Assembly (NCBI GenBank): GCA_022419385.1
Contig: JAJUBI010000001.1
Span: 1 to 64,000, forward strand
Length of the DNA: 64,000 nt
Reading direction: 5' to 3'
DNA from: Paraconiothyrium sp. Pb-2020
Lineage: Eukaryota > Ascomycota > Dothideomycetes > Pleosporales > Didymosphaeriaceae
Numbering within the stretch: position 1 is the first letter of the stretch; every line of letters begins with the position of its first letter. The position numbers and the translations under genes were made by a program. Positions 44,379 to 56,881 of the stretch are shown here, piece by piece. Below the pieces are notes generated by a model that was not told the DNA's origin, did not search any database, and saw nothing but the letters and a program-made list of their open reading frames with translations.

Positions 44379-47300
44379 TTACCTCCCTTCTTTAATTATT
44401 TTGCCCTTAAAATATAGTATTGCCAAGTATCCTTATATAAGCTACTACTTACCCTACTTACTTCTGTTAGTTAGTATTATGCCAGCCAATTCCACTATCT
44501 GAAGACATTACCTCTATTAAGAAATTCTTTCTGCTAACACAGTTGCAGAGGATTCTTGTACTAATTATATTCTTAAGAATTAGTTGTGTTTTATTATACC
44601 CAGTTCTAGTCTAAAGTATACTAAATGCGTTTACTAGGGCCATCCCTGTGTAAACATAAGTTGGTTGAATTTAGATAAAACTTATAAGGAGTATAAAAAG
44701 AAGGTTAAAGAAGATAAGAAGGAATTAGCTACTGTAATTACTTATATATTACAGCATAAGAAGATATTGGCCTAAGCTAAAGAGTGTACTTATAAAAAGG
44801 TTATATACCTAGCTGCAGAAATAGCTACAGATAGAGAGGATGTAAGTATAAGTACTGTAGATTATTCTACTGCTAATACATTAGTAGAATACTTAGGTAC
44901 TATATAGTCTACTCTAGACATAGTTAATTAGATGGCTTCCACCCCTCTTCTGTCCGTCTAGGTAAGTCTAGGACGTTGGCGGTACAGCCTCTATTAGAAG
45001 TTTTTAAACTCTAGTAGCATTTTCTAATAATTGCCTAGATTACTTTCTAGCTTCTATATGTTTTTACTGTATAGATACCCTTTCTATTTAATAAGGTATT
45101 TAGTGGTTTCATTCCTCTAATATTTTAATAGAATATTTTCAACTTCAAATTCGTTTTCTTCCTCTAGTTTGTAATAGAAGGTGATTTCAACTAGTGTTTT
45201 TAGGTCTACTGGTTCTAAGTAGTCTATGTAGAATACTAGGTATATTTTTGCATCTGGCAGTAATTCTAATCTATAGTTTACCAGCAATACTTATTTAGAA
45301 ATATAAAATAGTCTAACCTTAATATAATCCAGTTTTTTATGCTTTCTTTTCTAGGTTCAAAGATTTTTTATAAGCAGGTATACTTTATCCCCCTTCTTTA
45401 GCTAAGGTGCCATTTTTTATTTTTAGTTTATATAAGAAATTACTTACTATTAAGCTTTCTTAAGGTTTTCTTAGAGTTCTTTGTAAATGTTCTTTATTTT
45501 CTCAGCCATTTCAATGGCTTATTCTGTTTGGATGTTTATAGGAAATATTTAATTAAAGAGATATAGGTGTCTATTGTAATTTGCATAGAACAGTGTATAG
45601 CCTATTACGGCTAATACCTTATTATTGTATACTAGTTGTACTATTAGTAGTAAGGAAATCTAGTTATTTTTCTAGTTATTGTAGTAGATGCGTAGGTACA
45701 TTTTTATTATTTAGTTTATACGTTCTGTTTATCCGTCCGTCTGTAGGTAATATACAGTTAATAATTTCCTTTTTATTCTAATAAGTGCTATAAGTGTTAT
45801 CTAGTAGTTTAATGTAAAGAGCTTATCTCTATTACTTATAATTATCTTAGGAATTCCATAGTGTCTAATAAGTTAATCTAGAATAAGGAAAGTAAGTTCC
45901 TTAGCTATAGTTGTCTTAAGGTATAGTATTAACTTAATGTACTTTGTAAGTCGATATACAATTACTAGAATAGTGTTATATTTAATTCCTGTAACTAGGT
46001 CTTTAGACTTTAGTAGTTCTATAATAAAGTCCATTGCAATATCTTTCTATAGGGCTATTAGTATTTTAATTGCTTGCATTTCTCTATATTTAAGATATAT
46101 TATGTGTTTATTCTTTTAGCAGTCTATATATTTACATATAAAGTTTATTACTACTTCCTTAATTTCTTTAAAGTTATAGTTTTGTTAAATAAGTTCTATT
46201 ATTTTCTTAATGCCCAGGTGTCTGTACATAGGGTTATTATAGTATTGTTAGATAATCTTAGTTTGTAGTTCCTTTAGTACTTCTCTTATGGCTACAAGAA
46301 GTTAGTTAAGTTCTACTATTAGTTCTAGAGATCTGTCCTTAGTTTTTTAAAAAATTGTAGAGAAGGTCTTAACCTTTTCTTCTACTAAATTGCTTTATCT
46401 GCTAAGCGCGTCTGCTCATCTGTTTTCTTTTCCTACTATATAAATTATTTTAAACTTATATTGTCTAGTAGTCTATAACTATCTTTATTGTCTTAGTGTA
46501 AGTTTCTTTATTATTGTAAACCTTAGAAGGTTCTTATAGTCTGTATAGATTTCTAGCGTTAAGCAACTAAGAGCGTAGATTCTCTAGTATTTTAAAGCTT
46601 TTATAATTGCGTAGAGTTCTTTATTATATATATTATATCTTGTTTCTGCATTATTAAACTTACATAAGTAGTAGGCAATTAGGTACTATTTACTATCTTA
46701 TTCTTACTTTGCACATACGCCTAGCGTAAGGTTACTAGTATTTATTTTAAAGTGTAATAGTTCTCCGTCTCTAAAGTGTATAAGAACTAGTTCCATAATA
46801 TATACTGTCTTTAGAAGTTAGAATAACATTCCGTACTTTATTATCTATTTAAAAGGCGTGTCCTTTTTTATAAGGTTTGTTAGTGGTATTATAACTTTTG
46901 TATAATCTTTAATAAACTGTCTGTTGAATCCACAGAATCCTAAGAATTCTTAGATATTTTTTATATTTCTTAGTGTTAGCCAGTTCCTAATGCATTTAAC
47001 CTTACTTAGTACTATTTTAATTCTGTTCGTAGTAACAATGTGTCCTAGGAATTTGAGTTATTTAATATTAAACTAGCATTTCTTAAGTTTAATTTATAGG
47101 TGTGCCTTATCTAGGGCTTTTAGTACTATCTATATATACAATGTGTGGTTAGATGCGTTTTTAGAAAAAACAAGAATATTATCTATATATGCGATAACAA
47201 ATATGTCTAAATACTTACAGAGTATATAATTAACAAGTGCTTAAAAGGCTACTAGTGCATTAGTAAGTCTAAAAGGCATAACCTAGTATTTAAATAATCT

Positions 47301-50300
47301 ATAGCGTAATCTAAATGCTGTCTTCTATTCTTTACCTTTTCTTATTCTAATAAGGTGGTATCCATCTTATAGGTCTATTATTGTAAAGACCTTAGCTCTT
47401 AAGAGTTAGTCTCTAAGCTCTAAGATATTTAGTAATAGGTATTAATTCTTAATTATTATATTATTAAGTCTTTAGTAATTAATATATGGCCGTGGTAATC
47501 CGTCCTTTTTTATAATAAATATAAAGGGGCTTACTATAGGTAACTTTAATAGTTGTATATATCTCTTTGTAAGGTTTATCTTAATAAATTCCTTTTCTTG
47601 TTATAGTTCTTTTCCTAACTTACTATATAGTGGTCTAAAGGGTGGCGTCTTCTCTTCTTCTAGGTCTATTATAAGATCCTAGGGTTAATATTCTAGTAGA
47701 TTTATCTTACTAATTTTCTTTATAAACATATGTGTCTATGCTTTATACTCTTTTAGTATTTTAAGGGGTATACTATTATTCTCCTTCTTATACTTTGTGA
47801 CCTAGTAGTTCCTGCCAGCATCTACTAAGGGTACTTCCTATTTTTTAACTTTCTATTGCAGTATTATATTATTAATAACTCCCTTATCTACTATTAAACT
47901 CTGTTGTTATACGGGCTTTGCTTACAATACACATTTACAGCAATTAAAGGATAGTTTCTTTAAACCCTAGTTAATATATAGGTTATATATCCTTAACTAA
48001 GGTAATTCTAGGATAATCTTATATACTAAGTCTTTTAACACATTTAGGTTAATTTGTTTCTTATGTCCCTAGACGTTTAAAATTATTCTAACCTTCTTTG
48101 TAATCTAAGGCGTCTTAGGTATTAGAGTTCTATTTGCAATATAGAGTGTATAGAGTTCTTTTTTATCTAGTATAATAAGTTCTGCTTTTCTTACTATTTA
48201 GTGTAACACAAAGTTTCTCCCTACTCTAGAATTTATAAGAGCTTTTATCTGTAATTCTTTAAGCTAAACTAGTAGCTTAATTAATACTATGCTTTTAAGG
48301 GCATTTAGTTCTTTAAAGGCGTCTTCTTACCTAAGTTATAGCATTTGTAAGCTTTATAGGCCTCTAGGGCCAAGATCTTATCTAAAAAAGAATTGTAGCT
48401 TTCTACTATTAGGTATTCCTCTTATTTAGCCTTTTTATATTTCTTTTAGTCTTACTATCTTTGCCAGCTCTTTTCCTTCTATTAGTTATTATGGCTTCTT
48501 TTCTACTATTCTGTGTCTAATCCGGAGGCTTTATTATTATTTATTAGGTCCAATTCCTTATGCACATTAATAGTTGTTTATAGAATATTAGAATTCTTTT
48601 TAAACCCATAAACGCACTTATTATTATAATAACTTATACAGTTTATATTTAAACAGGTTTCCTATTCTTCTTATGTACATAAGCTGTTATATAGTATAGT
48701 AAGTGTTGCGTTCTAAGTATTATTTATATTAGAAAAATATAGTTATTTGTGTTTGTCCTATAGATGTTTGTTGCATTTGTTAATTAGGCAGTTATACTAT
48801 TCCTAGCAGTATTATTGCTTACACTATAGTTGCTTACCTCTATATAATTCTTTAGCTTAGTAATAAATTAGGCACCAATTGTATTCACATATCACCTATT
48901 AAATATTTATATAATACGGGTGTTAATAGTCTAGGTAGTACTGTAGTAAGTATTTAGAGTCCTTATTTTAGAAGTTTATATTAGGGTTCTAGTAAGCGTA
49001 TTAGTAGTCCGCCCATTCCCTATTGTCTAATGTAACGATTTCTGTTCGGCGTTAGTTATAACATTCTAGTGGTATAGAGAACAAAGGCATAATTATTATA
49101 GGTAGAAGTATTACTTTCCTATCTCTTAGTTAGATTTGCGGTTTGTCTAAATAATTTTATATATCTAGTTAGTCTGTAAAGGTTATTTCCTTGCCTTTTG
49201 CTTGCAGGTAAGGTGTTAGAGACTATTAGATTAGTTTACTATTCTTATCTTAGTCTTCCTCTGTGTCCTTATATAGTCGTGAATCCTAAGAATCTTCTAA
49301 TTCCGATCTATTAAGCTTTAACTTACTAATAGTATTTATAACTGTCTATTCTTTGTCCTCTCTATTTAGTAGGACAGATAGTACATTTAACTGTCTAATA
49401 ACCTTATTCTTAGATCTGCAGTTCCTAGCAATATAGCCTAGTTTACTATATATAAAATATATATGTGTCTCAGTCCTCTAGTAGGTTCTATCTAAGATGC
49501 GCTAGGTAGGCTTTTAAGGGCCTAATTCCTTTTCTTTTCCTTTGCTTAAGTAATTAAACTAAACACCTTCTATTAGCTAGTAGCTATAAGAATCTTATAA
49601 TTAGCGTTGTAGTCCCTTTAGTAGCGCTCTGTAGACTATAGGCGGCTGTTGTCTAAAGCTAACATTTTGCAGGTTCTGTTAAAATTCTTATTACAGGGTA
49701 AACTATTCTTTATTAATCCTAATTAATTCGTTATATAGTTTATTAAGGTTCCTAATAACTCCTCTACTATATAGGAGTTCCTTACACACAGATCTCTTAA
49801 GTCCTTATTTATACATAATTATTAGGAACTTATTATCCTAGTTAAGCTGTATAGTGTATTTTCTAAATTCTACTATATACTTAGCTGTAGATTATTTCTA
49901 TATAATGGTCTAGATTTTGCGTACTGCAATATCTATTTTATTAGTAATTCTAAACATCTGCTTAAGATATTTCTTAAAATTAGAGTAGTCTTTAATAATA
50001 TTAACTACATTAGCGTAATTATTAATATATTCTTTGTCTTTGTTTTCGTGGTCCATTTTAAGATACTTAGTAATATATAGCTAAATCTATTCTCTGGCGT
50101 CTCCTCGCATGTACGTAGCTGCAAAGATAACTTTCTTCTAACTAGTAAGTTCTTTACCTAGTTTGTAGAAGTACAAGTCTAATTAGAGGATCTAGATGTT
50201 AGTATAGTTGCAATTACTATAGTATAAGTTAGGTTTATGTGCTTTACTCTTAGAGTTGCCTATAGAAGTAATAGCAACAGTATCTAAAGCTGTAGAAGAG

Positions 50301-50337
50301 GTAGAAGTTCTTATTATTATATTAAGAGTGTTTAAGA
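44379..50337 (-). mobile_element. Element E internal (Ty3/Gypsy gag-pol, RIP-degraded)
   Basis: Minus-strand order from right to left: gag (about 50250-48450) with a degraded zinc knuckle near 49390-49450, protease (about 48200-47900), and reverse transcriptase with the active site read as AYIDNILVFS at about 47164-47199 (second Asp now Asn). RNase H and integrase follow (about 46800-45560), then a chromodomain-like tail. Plus-strand open frames at 45581-46268 are shadows of pol. The element is inserted in B with perfect TTTAT duplications. Confidence 0.85.
44479..44961 (+). pseudogene. Opposite-strand ORF of element E (Cys-rich plus coiled coil), seven in-frame stops
   Basis: An ATG-to-stop frame of 161 codons on the strand opposite to pol, between pol and the 3' LTR. 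It holds its frame throughout; seven internal TAA/TAG/TGA codons sit where Gln, Arg or Trp would have been before C-to-T or G-to-A change. A KYTKCVY-stop-GHPCVNISWLNLD segment recalls a C-x2-C...G-x-P-C zinc-type motif. A Lys/Glu-rich helix (EYKKKVKEDKKELATVITYI) follows. Length and layout match the opposite-strand frames in A, B and D, a different LTR family. I recall similar hypothetical fungal proteins but cannot verify a function. Confidence 0.6.
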
Positions 50338-50753
50338 TGTTAAACTCCTAAAGGGTAGCTAATTCTAAAAGGGTTAAGGTTAGTTCTTAGGCAAGACAAC
50401 TGAGAGGGGAAAGGGAAGTCTTATTAATATAGAAGTATCTTATAAGATATAATAAGTTAACAAGGGAGCCTAAGTAAATCTAAATAATAGATTAATAAAT
50501 AGGTTAAATATAAGTATAAGGTTCTTATTCTTATGTTCCTATATAGTAGTTTAGCCAGCACTTACTAGTAAGTGCTCTCTGTAGCACACTCTGCCCTAAG
50601 TACTCTTTAGGGAGCACTTACTAGAGAGCAGTTACGTAACCTCTGTAGGTGCCCTGCGTAGTTAGTAGAGACTAGGCAGTGGTTTTGTACACAGGCGCTA
50701 AGGCTAAGTACAAATAGGTCTGTATCCCTATATTAGGATTCTAGATTCTAACA
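50338..50753 (-). mobile_element. Element E, 5' LTR (416 bp, minus orientation)
   Basis: Begins TGTTAAACTCC and ends GATTCTAACA; followed by TTTAT (50754-50758), the right target duplication. It is more RIP-changed than the other E LTR in places and less in others, so both copies were mutated independently. Confidence 0.9.
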
Positions 50754-53700
50754 TTTATATAGGAAAACTATCTATAAGGTTTATAAAAACTAAAAGATCT
50801 AGTTTCTACAAAATATAAAGTTTATAAGCTTTAATAAATAGGTGGAATAAAATATAGTTCTAGTAAGGGAAATGCTAAATAAATAAGAATAGGCCTAGAT
50901 TACTAATAAAATTAAGTAGGTAGATAAAGCTTATACGCCTTAAGTTATAATAAAGTACTAAATCCTAATTAGGGAAGAATACTTAGATAGACTAATAGAA
51001 CTAATAGAAGGGGATAATCCCTAAATACTAACTAAATACCTAGTATATTATAATTTATTATAAATATTGTATATTATAGACAATTACCTAATATACCTAA
51101 CTTTAAAGAGAAAACATTATACCTTTCTAATATAAGTAATAAATAACCCCTATAATAACCTTATTCTAAGGGATAAAGTATATAGGTGGCACCTAAAAAA
51201 GAAGTGTAGGAGATATCTAGTGCTAGCCCCTAGACCCCTCTTACTAATAAAATATATAAAAGAGTAACCTTAGTATAAGTGCCTTAAGAATAAGTGCCCT
51301 TAGTATATAGCTAAGAAAATATAAATAAAGTATTAGCTAAAAGGTAAAGAAGCCTTAAGAGGTATATAGGGACTATATATTATAATTTAAGGAGAATACT
51401 AAGGAAAACTAATTAGAGTAAAAATGTAGAGTAGAGATATAAAACTTTATCTCTAAGAACTTTATAGAAGATAAAGGACTCTACTATACTAATAAAATAG
51501 AGAAGAGAACCCTATTTAATATTAAGAGACTACCTTTTTAGAAATAAATCTATATAAAAATAAACTAAGGAACCTTTCTATCTAAAGGACTAGTTATTAA
51601 CAACTTATTATAGACTTGGCTAAAATAGATAATTAGTAAGATATAATCCTAGAAATGCTATAGCTAAAATAGGTAACCTTAACTCTACTAGGAACAAAAT
51701 AAGCTAATACCTATACTAGTTAGTAGTAAATAAGGAACTTACTCTAGGGATACTAGGTTAATACTAGAAGTTACAGATATCTTTAACAAACTAGAAGGAT
51801 ACCTTCTAGAATATACTAAATAGAACTACGAAATTAGACTAGAGAAAGGAAAACAACCTATATAGAGACTAGTATATAAAATAACTAAATAAGAACTTAA
51901 GGTTACTAAACAGTATATTAAGAATAACCTTAAATAGAAGTATATCTAGCCTTCTTAGTCTTCTACTGCTTATAGAGTTACCTTTATAGAAAAAAAGAAT
52001 AACCTAAAACTACAGTTCTATATTAACTTTAGAAAGATAAATACTATTATAATTAAGAATAGATACCTATTACTCTTAATCTTAGACCTATAAGACTAAT
52101 TCTAAGACACAAAGATTTTTATCTACTTAGATATAAAAAATATGTACTACTAAATTAGAATAAAGGAAGGTAAGAAATAGAAAACCGCCTTTAGAATAAA
52201 GTTAGGGTTATTTAAGTATAATATTATACTCTTTAGGCTTACTAACACTCTAGCAGTCTTTTAAAGGTAAATTAACACTATGCTCTAAGGATATATTAGT
52301 AAGTATACTATAGTATACTTAGATAATATCTTAATATACTTAAATAATAAATAAGACCACTAAAAGTATATAGAAGAAATACTAGACTATATAAGTAAAG
52401 CTAAGCTATATTTAAAGCTTAAGAAATATAAATTTTATATTATCTAAACTATCTTCCTAGGGTTTGTAGTAGAACCTAGAAGGCTTAAGATTAAGTAAAT
52501 AAAGCTGTAAGAAATCTTAGACTAAGGAAAACTAGAAAATATTAAAAATATCTAATTTTTTCTAAAATTTTATAATTATTGCAGAAAGTTTATTTTAGAC
52601 TAGATAAAGATAATAGAGCCCCTTATAAGGCTAATAAAGAAAGAAGTACCCTTTAAATAGATAGATAAATACTAATAAGTAATAAATTAACTTAAGAAAG
52701 AATTTGCTAAGAAACCTATTTTATAAATTTTTAATCCCTACTATCCTACTATATTAGAGATAAATATATTAAATTTTGCTATAGAAGTATGCTTACTCTA
52801 GTAAGATCTAGAAATAGATAAGAAGTACCTATATAGCTATTACTTCTAAAAAATATAAAAAGCTAAACTTAACTACAATATCTATAATAAAGAGATATTA
52901 GCGATAGTTAAAGTATTTAAAAAATAGAGAACTTACCTCTAAGGTATAAAATACTAAACACCAGTCTTTTTAGACTATAAGAACTTAATAGGATTTATAA
53001 TAAATAAGGCCCTTATACCCTAGTAAGTAAGATAGGTATAGACCCTATTAATATATAATTTTAAGATTATATATACCTAAGAAATAGAAAACCTTTAGGC
53101 AGATACCTTAAGTAGAAGACCTAACTTATAAGAAAAAGCTAAAGTATTAGGGGCCCTACTTTAATTTAATAAAGATAGTACTATTATCTATAATATACTA
53201 AAGCTGGTAGTAATAATAGAAACCTAGACTAGTATATAGCATAACTAGATTAAAAAGGAAACAGTAATTAGTAATAAAAATATAAGCCACCTACCTATAA
53301 AAATAAAATATAAAAATAATATCTATAAGGTCTTTAATAGAATCTTTGTTCCTGCTAAGATTTAATATAAGTTTATAAAATAATTCTACAAGGCACCGGC
53401 ATATAGCTACTAGAGAATTAAATAGATAATAAAATAACTAATAAGGGACTACTACTTCTCTTAAGCCTAATAAATAGTTACAGAAGTCTTATATAACTGC
53501 GCTAATTACTACTAAAAGAAACTAAATAGGCACACGCTATATAGATAACTATAACCTATAGAAGTTTCTAATTAACTATAGGGTATAGTTATAATAGACT
53601 TTATTACAGAACTACTAAAATTTAAGAACTCAGACAATAAGGTAGAATATAATAGAATTATAGTTATTATTAATAAAGTAACTAAGTATGTATACTTCTT

Positions 53701-55355
53701 ACTATATAAAGAGGTTAGTAAAGTAGAGTATATAGCTTTCTACTTTACTTCTATAGTAATAGCACAACATAGAGCTCCAGATAAAATTATTATAAATAGA
53801 GATATTTATTTTATATCTAAATTCTAGTAAATAGTATTTACCTTTATAGGTATTAAGTACAGCATGTTAACAGCCTATTATTTATAAATAAATAGGTAGA
53901 CAGAATAAATAAACTAAATAGTAAAATAGTTTCTTAGGTATTACCTAAACTATTAATAAAATAACTAGGTAGAGTTGCTCTCTATAGCATAACTAGCCTA
54001 TAATAGCATATAGTATAGTGCTACTAGAGTTTTACTATTCTTTATAAACTATAGATTTAACCTAGCAGCTTACTAAGTACTTAGAACTATAAGATCTTAG
54101 AGTATAGATAGAGAACAATAGGCTAAGGAAATTATATAAATATATAGCTAATTTTAGTAAGATGCTATATTTCTATAAGAAAAAATAGGGAAATACTATA
54201 ATCTTAAGTACAAACCTACACTTATACTAAAAAAGAGAGAGAAAGTCTAGCTACTATAAAAAAATATTACTAGTAAATAACTATTAAATAAACTAGACTA
54301 TCTAAAAATTAGACTATATAAGGTTCTAGAATAAATTACCCTAGTTTTGTTTAAATTACAACTCCTAAATAGTATAAAGATATATCTAGTATTCTATATA
54401 GCTCTCTTAGAGAAGGCACTATAGAATATAGAATCTATAGTTTATAAAGTAGATATATATAGAGAATAGTAAGAAGAATAGAAAGTAGTAAGTATTAATA
54501 GATACTAACTAGTAAATAGTTAGAGTTACTACAAAGTTAAATAGCTAGAATGCAATAAGAAAGGGAACCTATAAAATAATATTTAGAAACTAGAAAGTAA
54601 CCTTAACTACTCTAAGAAGTTAGAGAAATTTTAGTTAAACTAATCTCTTAAAGAAAGCCTAAAGATATTAGACTAAAGGCTAGGTTACCTTATAGTAAAC
54701 TATAAAGATTACTACTATTAGAGAAGATATAAGTAGTGCCTTAAGAGGCTACTTTACTCTTCTTAGAACTATTCTATAAACTAGCAGCTTTTAACTCTAC
54801 TTCTTCCTAATCTAGCTCAGCCTTAAGGAACACTAACTATTAACTCTTTACTTATTAAGAAGTTTCTTCTACTTTTAAAGTTATAATATCTTAGCTTAGG
54901 CTATAGCTAGAGTATCTAAAATTACTTCTTAAGCCTTCTTAGCCTTAGCTAGTTTAGCTTAAATTTTAGCTTAGGAGCAACTAGTATTACGCACTAAGAA
55001 TAATTAGTTCTAAAGAAGAAATTATAACTAACTATATACTTTTAGTAATAGATATACTATTAATATTATAAAAATCTTAAATATTAGAATAAATATAGGC
55101 TTTATAAGCAGAATACCTAGGTATATTATATAGTAAAAGTATATAAGAAATTTTAAGCCTATTATAATAAAAATAAGATATAGCTAGAAATCTGTAATAA
55201 CCTATCTTATTAGTAAGAGTAAGTTATTTATTAGTTTTATAAGAAGGTATAAAGGGCAATAATAAACTACTATATAATAAAACTTACTCTGCTAATATAG
55301 CACGACCCCTACAATAGATAAATCTTTAGGCTAAAGATATAGAAGGGGGAGATAG
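50754..55355 (+). mobile_element. Element B internal, pol part (RIP-degraded)
   Basis: Resumes B after the E insertion. Plus-strand order: protease region, reverse transcriptase (about 51830-52450) with VYLDN at 52313-52327, RNase H (about 52730-53150), integrase zinc-binding region (about 53400-53530), catalytic core (about 53590-53880) and a chromodomain-like segment (about 54420-54560). A polypurine tract AGAAGGGGGAGATAG ends at the 3' LTR. In-frame stops are frequent. Confidence 0.83.
54605..55262 (-). pseudogene. Opposite-strand ORF of element B (Cys motif plus coiled coil), degraded
   Basis: Mirror counterpart of 62236-62893: same distance from the LTR and the same coiled-coil region, here on the minus strand because B is in plus orientation. 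Many TAA/TAG at former Gln codons. Confidence 0.5.
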
Positions 55356-55818
55356 TGTTATAGCTGCTATACTATAATAGAATTATAGGAACTAATATAA
55401 TAATAGCAGCAACTAGTCGGATTATAAGGATAAGTATTATAATTACAGGTTAGATACTAAGTATAATATAGACATATAATTAGGGTTATATAATTAGATC
55501 TGTAGATCTATAGAATAGAGCTATAGAGCCTAGATTTATAGAATCTATATATAGAGCCTATAGAGTCTAGGTTAGATAGTAGTATATAGAGATAATAGAT
55601 TACTACTAGTAATCTCTTATTATTAATTTATAATACAGTTTACTATATCTAGTTTTTTTATAGAAGATTACTCTTAAGTCTTTAGTAATATATTCTTATT
55701 ATAGTAATTAATTAATATTTATTTATATATAACTTATATAACCCTGCACGCTACTTATCTCTTACTAGAACCCTAACTAGGCCGCGGCTTACTATAGTGT
55801 TAAGAAGGCCCTATTACA
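55356..55818 (+). mobile_element. Element B, 3' LTR (463 bp)
   Basis: Begins TGTTATAGCTGC and ends CCCTATTACA, directly after the polypurine tract. It pairs with 41941-42403. Confidence 0.87.
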
Positions 55819-56881
55819 CTATTTTAGCTATAGTATTTCTAGGATTATATCTTACTAATTATCTATTTTAGCTAAGTCTATAATAAAGTTATTAATAACT
55901 AGTTCTTTAGATAGAAAGGTTTCTAGTATTATTTTTATATAGATTTACTCTTAAAAAGGTAGTTTTTTAATATTAAATAGGGTTCTTTTCTCTATTTTAT
56001 TAGTGTAGTAGAGTTCTTTATCTTCTATAAAGTTCTTAGAAATAAAGTTTTATATTACTCTACTATTAATTATTACTCTAATTAGTTTTCCTTAGTATTC
56101 TCCTTAAATTATAATATATAGTTCTTATATACCTCTTAAGACTTTCTTGCCTTTTAGCTAATACTTTATCTAGATTTTCTTAGCTATATATTAAGAATAC
56201 TTATTCTTAGGGCACTTATACTAAAGTCGCCCTTTTATATATTTAACTAGTAAGAGAGGTCTAGGGGCTAGCACTAGATATTCTCTATACTTCCTTTTTA
56301 AATACTATCTATATACTTTATCCCTTAGGATAAGGTTATTATAGGGGTTATCTATTACCTATATTAGGAAGGTGTAATATTTTCTTTTTAGAGTTAGGTA
56401 TATTAGATAATTATCTATAATACACAATGTCTATAATAACTTATAATATACTAGATATTTAGTTAGTGTTTAGAGATTATCCCCTTCTATTAGTTTTATT
56501 AGTCTATCTAAGCATTCTTCTCTAATTAGGATCTAGTACTTTATTATAACTTAAGGCGTATAAGCCTTATCTACCTACTTAATTTTATTAGTAATCTAGG
56601 CCTATTCTTATTTATTTAGTATTTCTTTTACTAGAACTATATTTTATTCTACCTATTTATTAAAGCTTATAAACTTTGTATTTTATAGAAACTAGATCTT
56701 CTAGTTTTTATAAACTTTATAGATTATTTCCCTATATAAATTCTTATAATAGAAGTATAAGCTCTTAATTATTTATTATATATCTTTAGTCTTAACTAGT
56801 CTAGCTACCTTATATATTAGTTTTATAGGCTAGAAGTATTTAATTCCTTCTATGCGGATACTTTTACTAGGGGATATAGGT
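55819..56881 (-). mobile_element. Element A internal, second part
   Basis: The reverse complement matches B from about 51675 back to about 43820 (skipping E), i.e. RT fingers, protease and the gag end. Relative to the first part of A, about 345 bp of the RT region is missing at the B insertion. Similarity to the family ends at about 56881, where element C begins. A's gag start and 5' LTR are not in the window. Confidence 0.75.

Noticed and set aside
45581..46268. Three plus-strand hydrophobic frames in element E
   Set aside because: Shadows of the minus-strand integrase and RNase H region; their composition reflects AT-rich codons.
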